From positions 372,001 to 436,000 of the forward strand of contig NZ_JBHTCM010000004.1 in NCBI RefSeq assembly GCF_042665545.1: a DNA stretch of 64,000 nt, read 5' to 3'. The notes beneath the pieces were generated by a model that saw only the letters and a list, made by a program, of their open reading frames with translations, ran no database searches and was not told the DNA's origin. Positions 1 through 11,739 of this stretch are shown one piece after another. The stretch comes from Rhodocista pekingensis. GTDB taxonomy: Bacteria > Pseudomonadota > Alphaproteobacteria > Azospirillales > Azospirillaceae. Position 1 is the first letter of the stretch; every line of letters starts with the position of its first letter. A program made the translations under genes and the position numbers.

Positions 1-151
1 CGTCCGGGTTCCCTCTGCGCCCTAAACCCCGGTTATCCCCGACAGGTTCCATGGCCTCCCCGACCGGAGGGGGCAGAAACCTCTGCGGAGGCGGTTGGAC
101 GGGGGTGCAGGGCTTCCGCAGTGAAGCGTCCGTTCATCTGTGCTATTCAAA

Positions 152-170
152 CCGTCGCCACCGGCGACGG
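152..170. other. Perfect hairpin just upstream of the ABC exporter start
   Basis: Bases 152-159 and 163-170 are perfect inverted complements of 8 bases around a 3-base loop. The hairpin ends 9 bases before the GTG at 180, so in mRNA it would lie over the ribosome-binding region. It may modulate translation of the exporter, or be chance in G+C-rich DNA. Confidence 0.4.
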
Positions 171-179
171 TGGCCTTTC

Positions 180-1987
<1,808 letters not shown>

Positions 1988-1991
<4 letters not shown>

Positions 1992-2881
1992 CGGGGAGAG
2001 GGACGGCGGCGATGCTCTGGGCACTTCTGCTGATCGTCCTGGTCGTCGGCGGCGGTCTCGCCACCCTCTACGCCAACCAGCGCAAGCTCCAGTATTTCCC
2101 CTCGACCGCCGTTGTCGTTCCGGCGGACCAGGGTCTGCCGGACTTCCGCGTCGTCACGGTGACGACGGCCGACGGGCTGGGCATCGACGGCTGGTACGCC
2201 CCGGCCGCGGCGGGCCGGCCCACGGTCGTGCTGTTCCACGGCAATGCCGGGCACCTGGGGCTGCGGGCGGACAAGGCGCGGGTGCTGCGCGACGCCGGGG
2301 TCGGTGTCCTGCTGGCGGGCTACCGCGGTTATGGCGGCAATCCCGGCCAGCCCACGGAAGCCGGGCTGATGGCGGATGCCCGTGCCCAGCTCGACTTCCT
2401 GGTGGAGCAAGGGGTATCCGGCCAGAAGCTGGTGCTCTACGGGGAATCGCTGGGGACCGGCGTGGCCGTCCAGATGGCCGCGGAACGCCGGGTCGGCGGG
2501 GTGGTGCTGGAAGCGCCCTACACCTCCATGACCGACGTGGCTGCCGCGCATTACCCGATCCTTCCGGTGCGCCTCCTGCTGCGCGACCGCTACGACAGCC
2601 TGTCCCGCATCGGCCAGATCGCGGCGCCCCTGCTGGTGGTGGTGGCACAGCGGGACGCGGTGGTGCCCACCGCCCTGTCCGATACCCTGTTCCGGGCGGC
2701 GGCGGAGCCCAAGTACATCGTCCGTCTGCCCGGCGCGGGGCACAACGACATGATGGAGCACGGGCTGGCGGAGGTGGTGGTGGACTTCGTCGCCACCCTC
2801 GACAGACCAGGTGGGCGGGTCGAGCCAGCGGTGATCGAGCAGGAGCGTCCGCGGGGAACCGCCCTCATTCCACGCCCCTGA
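1988..2881 (+). CDS. Membrane-anchored alpha/beta hydrolase (Bem46/ABHD13-like)
   Basis: A 297-residue alpha/beta-fold serine hydrolase with one N-terminal membrane segment (about residues 9-25), which suggests a periplasm-facing anchored enzyme. The nucleophile motif GESLG places the catalytic Ser at about 154, with Asp at about 223 (QRDAVVP) and His at about 252 (AGHND). The start at 1988 overlaps the stop of the ABC exporter by 4 bases, implying translational coupling. ATG 2012 is an alternative that begins directly at the hydrophobic segment. Members of this group are esterases or lipases of mostly unknown substrate. Coupling to an MsbA-like exporter hints at lipid metabolism, which is inference. 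Confidence 0.8.
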
Positions 2882-2912
2882 TGGCCCCGCCGCTGATGGC
2901 CCCTCCCGCCCG

Positions 2913-4523
2913 TTACGGTCCCCCCCTCAGCGCCGCCAGCGCCTCCGGCGTGTCCACGTCCACCAGCACGCCGTCGTCCGGCATCTCCACCTCGCAGACC
3001 AGGTCGGCATGGCGGTCCAGCAGGGCCTTCGCCCCGGTGTCGCCGATCAGCTCCAGCATCTCCGGGACGAAGCGGCGGTCCCAGAGGACCGGGTTGCCCC
3101 GCCGGCTCCGGAAGGCGGGGACGCAGACGGCCCGACCCTCCGCCGGAGCATAGGCAGCGATCAGACGGTCGATGGCTGCCGCTTCCACCCGCGGCATGTC
3201 CCCCAGAAGCACCAGCACGCCGTCGGCATCGTCCGGCAGGGCGCGCAGACCGGCCTTCAACGACGCGCTCAGGCCGGCAGCATGCTCCGCCGCCTCCACG
3301 ATCCGGACTGCGCGGCCGGTAAGGGCATCGCGCACGGCATCCTGCTGATGGCCGACGACGACGGTGACGGACCGGACCTGGGAGGCCAGCGCCGCATCCA
3401 CGGCGCGGGCGACCAGGGGAACCCCGCCGACATCGGCCAGCAGCTTGTTCCGACCCATCCGGCGCGACAGGCCGGCCGCCAGCACCAGCGCCGCGATCCG
3501 GGGCGCGCGGGGCGGGGCCGTGGCCTGGGCGCGCGGCAGCGGGCGGGTCGGGATCTCCGAGAGAAGCCCGCCGACGCCCATACGCATGATGTCCGGGCCT
3601 GTCACCTCCAGACCGGCGGCCAGCCGGTGCAGGACCCAGTCAAATCCGTTCAGCCTGGGGGAGCGGGCGCAGCCGGGCAGCCCCAGCACCGGCACGTCCC
3701 CCAGCCGGCCCAGCAGCAGCAGGTTGCCGGGGTCCACCGGCATGCCGAAATGCAGGACTTCACCGCCCGCCTCGACGATCCCGGCCGGCACCACGTCCCG
3801 GCGGTCCGTGATGGCGGAGGCGCCGGCGACCAGCAGCAGGGTGCAGCCGGCATCGTGCAGGTCCGTCAGCGCCGTGGCCACGGCGGCGCCCTCATGCGGC
3901 ACCCGCCGTTCCGCCGCCAGGGTCGCGCCGACGCCGGCCAGCCGGTCGCGCGTGGCGGCCACGGTCTTCTCCAGCACGGCCGGCTTCAGCCCCGGCAGCA
4001 GCGTCTGCACGAGACCGGTCCGCAGGCCCTGCCAGGGGGCGACGTGCAGCAGCGGGCCGGGGGCCGCCAGGGCCTCCGCCGCCGTGACCGCGTCCCCCGG
4101 CGCGGCGAAGGGGATGACCTTCACCGTCGCCACCATCTGCCCCGCCTCCACCGGCGTATGGGCGGGCAACGTGGCAAGAGTAAGGGACTCGTGCAGCAGG
4201 TTCAGGCGGTCCACCCGGTCCCTGTCCACGACCGCAAGACCGGCCACGGCGGCGAACAGGTTGACCCGGCCGGTGAAGGCGGCGCTGACCGTCAGGCCCG
4301 ACCCTGCCACCGCACGGGCGAGACGCGCCGCCGCCGCATCCTCCGCCACGTCCCCCGGCTCCGGCAGGGCCGCGACCACCGTGTCGAGCCCGGCCGCGGC
4401 CAGGGCGGTGACATCTTCCCCCGACAGGACGCGGCCCTTGCGGAAGGACAGACCCGCCAGTTTCAGGGAATGGGCCAGGACGGCCCCCGCGGCGTCGGCC
4501 AGCGGCAGGGGGCCGAAGCGCAT
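2913..4523 (-). CDS. Molybdopterin-binding / MobA-like cytidylyltransferase fusion
   Basis: A 536-residue two-part protein. Roughly residues 1-335 resemble the MoeA/MoaB-type molybdopterin-binding domain seen in fused molybdenum-cofactor enzymes. From about residue 343 a nucleotidyltransferase domain begins with LVLAAGLSRRMG and continues with a MobA/MocA-like core (VLLGDMPRV). The likely activity is CTP:molybdopterin cytidylyltransferase, making the cytosine dinucleotide cofactor used by CoxL-type hydroxylases. Being last in the cox cluster fits that role. The start codon lies 1 base after the stop of the XdhC Rossmann-domain gene. The cytidyl rather than guanylyl specificity is inferred from context. 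Confidence 0.85.
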   Translation of the reverse strand: MRFGPLPLADAAGAVLAHSLKLAGLSFRKGRVLSGEDVTALAAAGLDTVVAALPEPGDVAEDAAAARLARAVAGSGLTVSAAFTGRVNLFAAVAGLAVVDRDRVDRLNLLHESLTLATLPAHTPVEAGQMVATVKVIPFAAPGDAVTAAEALAAPGPLLHVAPWQGLRTGLVQTLLPGLKPAVLEKTVAATRDRLAGVGATLAAERRVPHEGAAVATALTDLHDAGCTLLLVAGASAITDRRDVVPAGIVEAGGEVLHFGMPVDPGNLLLLGRLGDVPVLGLPGCARSPRLNGFDWVLHRLAAGLEVTGPDIMRMGVGGLLSEIPTRPLPRAQATAPPRAPRIAALVLAAGLSRRMGRNKLLADVGGVPLVARAVDAALASQVRSVTVVVGHQQDAVRDALTGRAVRIVEAAEHAAGLSASLKAGLRALPDDADGVLVLLGDMPRVEAAAIDRLIAAYAPAEGRAVCVPAFRSRRGNPVLWDRRFVPEMLELIGDTGAKALLDRHADLVCEVEMPDDGVLVDVDTPEALAALRGGP

Positions 4524-4524
4524 C

Positions 4525-5241
4525 TCACGCCCCGTCCGTCCGGGCCTTCGGGCCGCCGCGCAGGGCGAGCGTCACCTGGGCCATGATGGCGACGGCGATC
4601 TCCGCCGGCGTGAGGGCGCCGATGTCCAGCCCCACGGGGCCGTGGATGCGGGCGAGCCCGTCCTCCGCGACTCCCGCCTCCCGCAGCCGCGCCAGCCGGC
4701 CCGCATGCGTCTTCCGGCTGCCCAGGGCACCGATATAGAAGGCCGGGGACCCCAGCGCCGCGATCAGGGCGGGATCGTCCAGCTTGGGATCGTGGGTCAG
4801 GGTGACGACGGCCGTGCGCCGGTCCGGTGCGAGCGCGCGCAGCGCATCGTCCGGCCAGTCCCCGTTCAGGCTCACGGTGGGGAAGCGGGCATCCGTGGCG
4901 AAGGCGCGGCGCGGATCGACCACCACCACCTCGTAGCCCGCCAGCACCGCCATCGGCGCGAGCGCCTGGGCGATGTGGACGGCACCGACCAGGACCAGCC
5001 GCAGCGGCGGATTCACGGTCTGGACGAAGTAGCGGCCCTCATAGAACTCGATGATGCCGCTGCGGTCTTCCCGCAGGGCCTGCCGCACCATCTCCAGCAG
5101 TTCGTCCTCAAGCCCGGCGTCGCCCTCCACATGCTCCGGATGCACGAGCGTCTGCATCCCGGTGCCGAGGTCCGTCACCAGGGCGGTGGGCAGCTTCGTC
5201 GCCGTCGCGCGGCGCAGCGCGTCGAAGATGCGGCGCTTCAC
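4525..5241 (-). CDS. XdhC/CoxI-family protein, Rossmann (C-terminal) half
   Basis: A 238-residue protein matching the C-terminal NAD(P)-like Rossmann domain of XdhC. It has a glycine-rich turn LVLVGAVHIAQAL followed by an acidic strand end (VVVDPRRAF), and the family motifs LTHDPKLDD, YIGALGSRKTH and GPVGLDIGA. XdhC proteins bind mature molybdenum cofactor, promote its sulfuration and insert it into xanthine-oxidase-family enzymes. The GTG start at 5241 overlaps the upstream XdhC N-domain stop in a GTGA quartet. Full-length XdhC is normally one chain; here the two halves are separate coupled genes, a known alternative arrangement in alphaproteobacteria. Confidence 0.88.
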   Translation of the reverse strand: MKRRIFDALRRATATKLPTALVTDLGTGMQTLVHPEHVEGDAGLEDELLEMVRQALREDRSGIIEFYEGRYFVQTVNPPLRLVLVGAVHIAQALAPMAVLAGYEVVVVDPRRAFATDARFPTVSLNGDWPDDALRALAPDRRTAVVTLTHDPKLDDPALIAALGSPAFYIGALGSRKTHAGRLARLREAGVAEDGLARIHGPVGLDIGALTPAEIAVAIMAQVTLALRGGPKARTDGA

Positions 5242-5570
5242 GTCACCGGCTCCACATAGACCTGGACCTGCCCGCCGCAGGCGAGGCCGACCTCCCAGGC
5301 CATCTCGTTGGTGACGCCGAACTGGAGCAGCCGCGGCTCGCCGTCCTGGAGTGCCGCCATGGCCTCGTGGACGACGGCGCCCTCGATGCAGCCGCCGGAG
5401 ACGGACCCGGCCATGGCGCCGGTGTCGTTCACGGCCATCTGGCTGCCGACCGGGCGGGGGGAAGAGCCCCAGGTGGCGATCACCGTGGCAAGCGCCACGC
5501 GGCGGCCGCTCTCCAGCCAGTCCGCAGCCTGCGCCAGGACCTGGGTGGTGTCGGCGGACAGTGTGCTCAT
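5238..5570 (-). CDS. XdhC/CoxF-family protein, N-terminal half
   Basis: A 110-residue protein consisting only of the XdhC_CoxI N-terminal domain. The diagnostic run ATWGSSPRPVGSQM and the SGGCIEGAV motif are both intact. It should form the molybdenum-cofactor-handling chaperone together with the downstream Rossmann-domain partner, with which it overlaps by 4 bases. Its own ATG at 5570 overlaps the stop of coxE by 4 bases. No truncation or frameshift scar is visible: both halves have proper starts and stops, so this is a stable split rather than a broken gene. Confidence 0.88.
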   Translation of the reverse strand: MSTLSADTTQVLAQAADWLESGRRVALATVIATWGSSPRPVGSQMAVNDTGAMAGSVSGGCIEGAVVHEAMAALQDGEPRLLQFGVTNEMAWEVGLACGGQVQVYVEPVT

Positions 5571-6790
5571 GCGGCCTCCGTTCGTGCTGCGTCCCCGAGC
5601 CAGCGCTCCATGCCGGGTGCCCGCCGCGGCCCGGTGGGGGCGAGCACGGCGGCGAGCTGGGACAGGCTGCGCAGATTATGCACCGGACGGAAGTCGTCGA
5701 CATGGGGCAGCATCGCGCGGACGCCCGACGATTTCGGGGCGAATCCCTCCCAGCGCAGCAGCGGGTTCAGCCAGATCAGCCGGCGGCAGCTCCGGTGCAA
5801 CCGCTCCATTTCGGCCGAAAGCCCCTCGGCTGCGTCACGGTCCAGACCGTCGGTGATCAGCAGCACCAGCGCCCCCTGGCCCAGGACGCGGCGCGACCAG
5901 ACGCGGTTGAACTCGTGCAGGCACGGGCCGATGCGGGTGCCGCCGGACCAGTCCTGCACGGTCCTGCCGACCTTCTCCAGGGCCAGGTCCACGTCGCGGG
6001 TGCGCAGATGGCGCGTGATGTTGCTGAGCCGCGTTCCGAACAGGAAGCAGTGCACGCGGTCGCGGTCGTTGGTGACGGCGTGCAGGAAATGCAGCAGCAT
6101 CCGGCTGTACGGACCCATCGACCCGGAGATGTCGCAGAGCACCACCAGCGGCGGGTGCCGGGTGCGCGGCCGGCGGCGGGCGATCTCCACCAGCGCCCCG
6201 CCGGTGCGCAGGCTCCGGCGCAGGGTCGCGCGCAGGTCGGCCCGCCGGCCGGCCCGGGCGGGTTCGGAACGCCGGGTGCGTACCTCCGGGAGCGGCAGCC
6301 GCATCCGGGCGATGGCCTGTTTCGCGGCGGCGACCTCGGCCGCGCTCATCTTCTCGAAATCCAGGGTCTGCAACCGTTCCTCGGCGGAGAAGGTGAGGGT
6401 TGCGTCGATGCTCACCTCGTCCGCGGCATCCCGCGGGGGCTCCTCCGCGTCGGGGCGGCCGAAGGCGTCCGCCACCCGGCGGGACAGGTCCGGCCCCTGG
6501 GGCCGGAGTTCGGTGCGCACGGTCGGCAGCAGCAGATCCAGCATCCGCTCCAGGATCTGCGGGTTGCGCCAGAACAGGTGGAACGCCTGGTCGAACAGCT
6601 CCCGCTGGTCGCGGCGGGTGACAAAGACGGCGTGCAGGGCCCAGTAGAAATCCCGCCGGTCGCCCAGCCCCACGGCCTCCACCGCCTCCACGGCGCGCAG
6701 CACCTGTCCGGGGCCGACCGGCAGCCCGGCGGCGCGCAGGGCCCGGCCGAAATGCATCAGGTTGTCCAGCAGGCGGGACGGGGCGGTCAT
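5567..6790 (-). CDS. coxE: CoxE-like VWA-domain protein
   Basis: A 407-residue protein of the CoxE/VWA_containing_CoxE family. The C-terminal half has a von Willebrand A domain with the metal-ion-dependent adhesion motif DISGS (Asp about 220) and later GGTRIG and ITDGLDRD. The N-terminal half is the helical region typical of CoxE. In CO dehydrogenase systems CoxE pairs with the MoxR-type ATPase CoxD to remodel the apo-enzyme and build the active site. Its start codon overlaps the stop of coxD by 4 bases. Cytoplasmic, with no signal peptide or membrane segment. Confidence 0.9.
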   Translation of the reverse strand: MTAPSRLLDNLMHFGRALRAAGLPVGPGQVLRAVEAVEAVGLGDRRDFYWALHAVFVTRRDQRELFDQAFHLFWRNPQILERMLDLLLPTVRTELRPQGPDLSRRVADAFGRPDAEEPPRDAADEVSIDATLTFSAEERLQTLDFEKMSAAEVAAAKQAIARMRLPLPEVRTRRSEPARAGRRADLRATLRRSLRTGGALVEIARRRPRTRHPPLVVLCDISGSMGPYSRMLLHFLHAVTNDRDRVHCFLFGTRLSNITRHLRTRDVDLALEKVGRTVQDWSGGTRIGPCLHEFNRVWSRRVLGQGALVLLITDGLDRDAAEGLSAEMERLHRSCRRLIWLNPLLRWEGFAPKSSGVRAMLPHVDDFRPVHNLRSLSQLAAVLAPTGPRRAPGMERWLGDAARTEAA

Positions 6791-7722
6791 GCGCCCTCCT
6801 GGCCCAGCCGCGCCGTCGCCAGTTCCGTCCGCACCTGGGTCAGGATGCGGGCGGCCTCGGAGCCCTGAATGCGGGCGATGTCGTCCTGGTACTTCAGCAG
6901 CGTTCCCAGCGTGTCGTTGATCGTCTCCGGGGACAGTTCCAGCGTGTCGAGCTGCACCAGCGCCTGCGCCCAGTCCAGCGTCTCCGCCACGCCGGGCAGC
7001 TTGAACAGGTCCTGCCGCCGCAGGGCCTGGACGAAGCCCACCACCTCGGCCGCCAGCCGTTCAGGGGCGCCGGGCGCCTTGCGGCGGAGAATCTCCAGCT
7101 CCCGCGCCGCCGTCGGATAGTCCACCCAGGCGTAGAAGCAGCGCCGCTTCAGCGCGTCGTGGATCTCCCGTGTCCGGTTGGAGGTGAGGATCACCAGCGG
7201 CGGTTCCTCCGCCCGGATGGTGCCCAGTTCGGGCACCGTCACCTGCCAGTCGGACAGCACCTCCAGCAGGAACGCCTCGAACGGCTCGTCCGCCCGGTCC
7301 AGTTCGTCGATCAGCAGCACGGGCGGCCCCTCCGGGCGCGGCTCCAGCGCCTGGAGGACGGGCCGTTCGATCAGGAAGTCGCGGGCGAAGATGTCCCGCT
7401 CCAGCGCCGCCCGGTCGCGGTCGCCCGCGGCCTCCGCCAGCCGGATGGCGATCATCTGGCGGGGATAGTTCCATTCGTAGACGGCGGAGGCGATGTCCAG
7501 CCCCTCATAGCATTGCAGGCGGAGAAGCCGGCGGCCCAGCGTGCCGGCCAGCACCTTGGCGATCTCCGTCTTGCCGACGCCCGCCTCTCCCTCCAGGAAC
7601 AGCGGGCGCTTCAGCTTGAGCGCCAGGAACAGGGCCGTGGCCAGGGCACGGTCGGCGACATAGTCCCCGGCCTGGAGCAGGGCCAGCGTTTCCTCGACCG
7701 ACGCGGGAAGCGCGCGGGGCAT
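6787..7722 (-). CDS. coxD: CoxD-like MoxR-family AAA+ ATPase
   Basis: A AAA+ ATPase of about 311 residues of the MoxR type, with Walker A GEAGVGKTE (about residues 45-53), Walker B VLLIDELDRA, sensor TSNRTREIHDALKRRC and the MoxR-type lid. It is expected to act with CoxE in maturation of the molybdenum hydroxylase. ATG 7722 is preceded by a G-rich ribosome site. In-frame GTG 7737 would overlap the coxM stop in a GTGA quartet like the others in this operon and would add 5 residues; the choice is not settled by sequence. Ends overlapping coxE by 4 bases. Confidence 0.9.
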   Translation of the reverse strand: MPRALPASVEETLALLQAGDYVADRALATALFLALKLKRPLFLEGEAGVGKTEIAKVLAGTLGRRLLRLQCYEGLDIASAVYEWNYPRQMIAIRLAEAAGDRDRAALERDIFARDFLIERPVLQALEPRPEGPPVLLIDELDRADEPFEAFLLEVLSDWQVTVPELGTIRAEEPPLVILTSNRTREIHDALKRRCFYAWVDYPTAARELEILRRKAPGAPERLAAEVVGFVQALRRQDLFKLPGVAETLDWAQALVQLDTLELSPETINDTLGTLLKYQDDIARIQGSEAARILTQVRTELATARLGQEGA

Positions 7723-7733
7723 GGGACCCCCGG

Positions 7734-8525
<792 letters not shown>

Positions 8526-8537
8526 GGGCGGGCTCCC

Positions 8538-10946
8538 TCACTCAGCCGCGGCGGGAACGTGGCGGGCGGATTGGATGGCGCGCCAGACCCGTTCGGGCGT
8601 GGCCGGCATGTCGAGATGGCGGATGCCCAGGTCCGACAGGGCATCGACCACGGCGTTCATCACGCAGGCGGCCCCGCCGATCGTGCCGGCCTCACCGCAG
8701 CCCTTCACGCCCAGCGGGTTGTGCGTGCAGGGGGCGTGCTCGTTCGTCTTCACCGTCATGCAGGGCACGTCGTCCGCCCGCGGCATGCAGTAGTCCATGA
8801 AGGAGCCGGTCAGAAGCTGGCCGCTCTCCGGGTCGTAGACGCAGTTCTCATAAAGCGCCTGGCCGATGCCCTGGACGACGCCGCCATGGACCTGCCCTTC
8901 GACCACCATCGGGTTGATGATGCGGCCGAAATCGTCCACCGCGATGAAGGAGACGACGCGGGTCACGCCGGTGTCGGCGTCGATCTCCACCTCGCAGATC
9001 TGGGTGCCGTTGGGAAAGGTGAAGTTCTTCGGGTCGTAGAAGGCCTGCTCGTCCAGGCCGGGTTCCAGTTCGTCCAGCGGAAACCTGTGCGGGACGTAGG
9101 CCGACAGGGCAACGTCGGCGATGCCGATGGAGCGGTCGGTGCCGGCCACGGTGAAGCGTCCGTCCTTGAACTCGATATCGCCTTCCGCCGCCTCCATCAT
9201 GTGCGCCGCGATCCTGCGGGCCTTGGCCACCACCTTGTCCATCGCCTTGGCGATGGCCGAACCGCCGACAGCCAGCGAGCGGGAGCCGTAGGTGCCCATG
9301 CCCATCGGCACCTTGGAGGTGTCGCCATGGACGATCTCCACGTTCTCGATGGGGACGCCCAGCCGGTCGGCGACGATCTGGGCGAAGGTCGTCTCATGGC
9401 TCTGGCCGTGGCTGTGCGATCCGGTGAAGACCGTGACGGAGCCGGTCGGGTGGAAACGCACCTCGGCACTCTCATAGAGACCGGCACGCGCCCCCAGGGC
9501 ACCGGCGACGTTGGACGGGGCGATGCCGCACGCCTCGATATAGGCGCAGATGCCCAGGCCACGCAGCTTGCCCTGCCGGGCGGATTCGGCCTTTCGGGCG
9601 GCGAAGCCGGCATGGTCGGCCAGCGCCAGCGCATCCTCCAGGTTCTTCACGAAGTCGCCGCTGTCATAGGTCAGGGCGACCGGCGTGGCGTAGGGCATCG
9701 CCTCCTTCGGGATCAGGTTGCGCCGGCGCAGCTCGACCCGGTCGATGCCGGTTTCCCGCGCCGCCATGTCCACCAGTCGCTCCAGCAGGTAGCACGCCTC
9801 CGGCCGGCCGGCGCCGCGGTAGGCGTCCACGGGCACCGTGTGGGTGAAGACGGCCGTCACCTCCGCATAGATGGCGGGTGTCCTGTACTGGCCGGCCAGC
9901 AGCGTGGCGTAGAGATAGGTCGGGATGGAGGTGGAGAAGGTGCTGAGATAGGCCCCCATGTTCGCCGTGGTCCGGACCCGCAGGCCCAGGAAGTGCCCGT
10001 CCGCATCCAGGGCGAGTTGCGCGCGGGTGACATGGTCGCGGCCGTGGGCGTCGGACATGAACGCCTCGCCGCGCTCCGCCACCCACTTGACCGGCCGCCC
10101 GAGCCGGCGCGCCGCCCAGGTGACGATCGCCTCCTCGGCATAATGATAGATCTTCGAGCCGAAGCCGCCGCCGACGTCCGGTGCCACCACCCGGAGCTTG
10201 TGCTCCGGGATGCCCAGCACGAAGGCGCCCATCAGCAGACGGATGACGTGCGGGTTCTGGCTGGTGGTCCACAGCGTCGTCTCGTCCGTCGCCCGGTCGT
10301 ACTCGCCGATATAGGCGCGCGGCTCCATGGCGTTGGGGACGAGGCGGTTGTTCACCAGATCCAGCGTGGTGACGTGCGCGGCCTTGGCGAAGGCGGCTTC
10401 CGTCGCGTCGCGGTCCCCGATGTGCCAGTCGTAGCAGAGGTTGCCCGGCGCCTGCGGATGCACCTGCGGGGCATCGGGCGCACCGGCGTCGGCGGTGACG
10501 ACGATGGAGGGTAGCGGCTCGTAGTCCACCAGGATCAGCTCGGCCGCGTCCTTCGCCTGGTTGCGCGTCTGCGCGATCACGACCGCCACCTGATCGCCGA
10601 CATGGCGGGCCACGTCCGGCACCAGCGGCGGGTGCGGCGGCTCCGCCATCGGCGTACCGTCCTTGTTGTGGATCAGCCATCCGCAGGGCAGGGATCCGAC
10701 CTTGTCCGCCGCCATTTCGGCCCCGGTGAAGATGGCGACCACGCCCGGCGCCTGCATCGCGTCGTCCGTGTCGATGGACCGGATGCGGGCGTGCGCGTGC
10801 GGGCTGCGCAGGATGTAGGCGTGGAGTTGGCCGGGCCGGTTGATGTCGTCGGTGTAGGTGCCGCGGCCGGTCAGGAAGCGCAGGTCCTCGCGGCGGCGCA
10901 CGGCGGCGCCGATGCCGGTCGGAGCGGTATCGAGGGGTGCGGTCAT
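8538..10946 (-). CDS. coxL: Molybdopterin large subunit, form II CoxL-like
   Basis: A large subunit of 802 residues, normal length, binding the molybdopterin cytosine dinucleotide cofactor. The cofactor loop GGGFGSK and the essential Glu in KGCGEAGTIGG (about residue 745) are present. The active-site loop at about residue 375 reads AYRGAGR, which defines form II. Form I, true CO dehydrogenase, has AYxCSFR with the copper-binding Cys. So the substrate may not be CO; other aldehydes or aromatic compounds are possible. ATG 10946 is chosen because a strong GGGAGGA ribosome site precedes it and homology starts there; the frame is open upstream to 11123 without similarity. Confidence 0.93.
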   Translation of the reverse strand: MTAPLDTAPTGIGAAVRRREDLRFLTGRGTYTDDINRPGQLHAYILRSPHAHARIRSIDTDDAMQAPGVVAIFTGAEMAADKVGSLPCGWLIHNKDGTPMAEPPHPPLVPDVARHVGDQVAVVIAQTRNQAKDAAELILVDYEPLPSIVVTADAGAPDAPQVHPQAPGNLCYDWHIGDRDATEAAFAKAAHVTTLDLVNNRLVPNAMEPRAYIGEYDRATDETTLWTTSQNPHVIRLLMGAFVLGIPEHKLRVVAPDVGGGFGSKIYHYAEEAIVTWAARRLGRPVKWVAERGEAFMSDAHGRDHVTRAQLALDADGHFLGLRVRTTANMGAYLSTFSTSIPTYLYATLLAGQYRTPAIYAEVTAVFTHTVPVDAYRGAGRPEACYLLERLVDMAARETGIDRVELRRRNLIPKEAMPYATPVALTYDSGDFVKNLEDALALADHAGFAARKAESARQGKLRGLGICAYIEACGIAPSNVAGALGARAGLYESAEVRFHPTGSVTVFTGSHSHGQSHETTFAQIVADRLGVPIENVEIVHGDTSKVPMGMGTYGSRSLAVGGSAIAKAMDKVVAKARRIAAHMMEAAEGDIEFKDGRFTVAGTDRSIGIADVALSAYVPHRFPLDELEPGLDEQAFYDPKNFTFPNGTQICEVEIDADTGVTRVVSFIAVDDFGRIINPMVVEGQVHGGVVQGIGQALYENCVYDPESGQLLTGSFMDYCMPRADDVPCMTVKTNEHAPCTHNPLGVKGCGEAGTIGGAACVMNAVVDALSDLGIRHLDMPATPERVWRAIQSARHVPAAAE

Positions 10947-11010
10947 GCGTGTCCTCCCTGGGGGACGAAGGCCCGGAGCCTCTGTCGGGCGCCTGGGCCG
11001 GAAATCCGCT

Positions 11011-11061
11011 CTGTCGTCGTCTGTGCCGGTCGTCGTGTATGCCTGTCGTCGTCTGTACCGG
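11011..11061. repeat. 19-bp imperfect direct repeat between coxS and coxL
   Basis: Positions 11011-11029 and 11043-11061 are the same 19-base sequence with one difference, 32 bases apart, in the 139-base spacer between coxS and coxL. Candidate paired protein-binding sites, or a small tandem duplication. Confidence 0.5.
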
Positions 11062-11085
11062 CCGGGGCGGCGTGCGCAGGGCGGC

Positions 11086-11589
11086 CTATTCGGCCGCCAC
11101 CGCCGCGCTCGCCGATCCCGCACGTATCTCTTCCGCGCAGGCCAGCACGGACTTCACGATGTTGTGGTAGCCGGTGCAGCGGCAGATGTTGCCCTCCAGC
11201 CAGCCGCGGACCTCGGTCTCGCTGGGGGAGGGGGTGCGGTGCAGCAGCTCGACCGCGCTCATCACCATGCCGGGGGTGCAGAATCCGCACTGCAACCCGT
11301 GGTTCTCGCGGAAGGCGGCCTGCATCGGGTGCAGGGTGCCGTCGGGCGCCGCCAGCCCTTCGATGGTGGTGATGCTGGCCCCGTCGGCGCTTGCGGCCAG
11401 CAGGGTGCAGCTCTTCACCGAGCGGCCGTCCAGATGGACGACGCAGGCCCCGCACTGGCTGGTGTCGCAGCCGACATGCGTGCCGGTGAGGCCCAGTTCC
11501 TCACGCAGGAACTGGACGAGCAGGGTGCGCGGTTCGACCGCGCGCGAGACGGGCCGACCGTTGACGGTCAGCGATACGGTGATCGGCAT
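11086..11589 (-). CDS. coxS: [2Fe-2S] small subunit of CO-dehydrogenase-like hydroxylase
   Basis: A 167-residue iron-sulfur subunit. The plant-ferredoxin-type cluster is bound by Cys 41, 46, 49 and 61 (GCDTSQCGAC then SC). The second, helical-domain cluster is bound by Cys 101, 104, 136 and 138 (CGFCTPGM and CRCTGYHN). This is the full complement for electron transfer from the molybdenum centre to FAD. It is separated from coxL by 139 bases, longer than any other gap in the cox run except that to coxG, so a separate promoter or regulatory element between the two is possible. Confidence 0.93.
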   Translation of the reverse strand: MPITVSLTVNGRPVSRAVEPRTLLVQFLREELGLTGTHVGCDTSQCGACVVHLDGRSVKSCTLLAASADGASITTIEGLAAPDGTLHPMQAAFRENHGLQCGFCTPGMVMSAVELLHRTPSPSETEVRGWLEGNICRCTGYHNIVKSVLACAEEIRAGSASAAVAAE

Positions 11590-11739
11590 GCGCCCTCCCG
11601 GTTCGTGGCGTTCTCACCTTCACGGACCGGTACCGGCTTGTCCCCGCCGGATGGTTCGGGCCGGAGAATCCAGGGCAGTCAGGGATTCGAGGTGAGCGTA
11701 TCCCGGGGGGCGCTTGCCGGTCAAGGCAACCGGTCCCGC

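Noticed and set aside
4525..5703. Possible frameshifted single xdhC gene
   Set aside because: Both halves have proper starts, ribosome context and a 4-base overlap; a split is a known arrangement.
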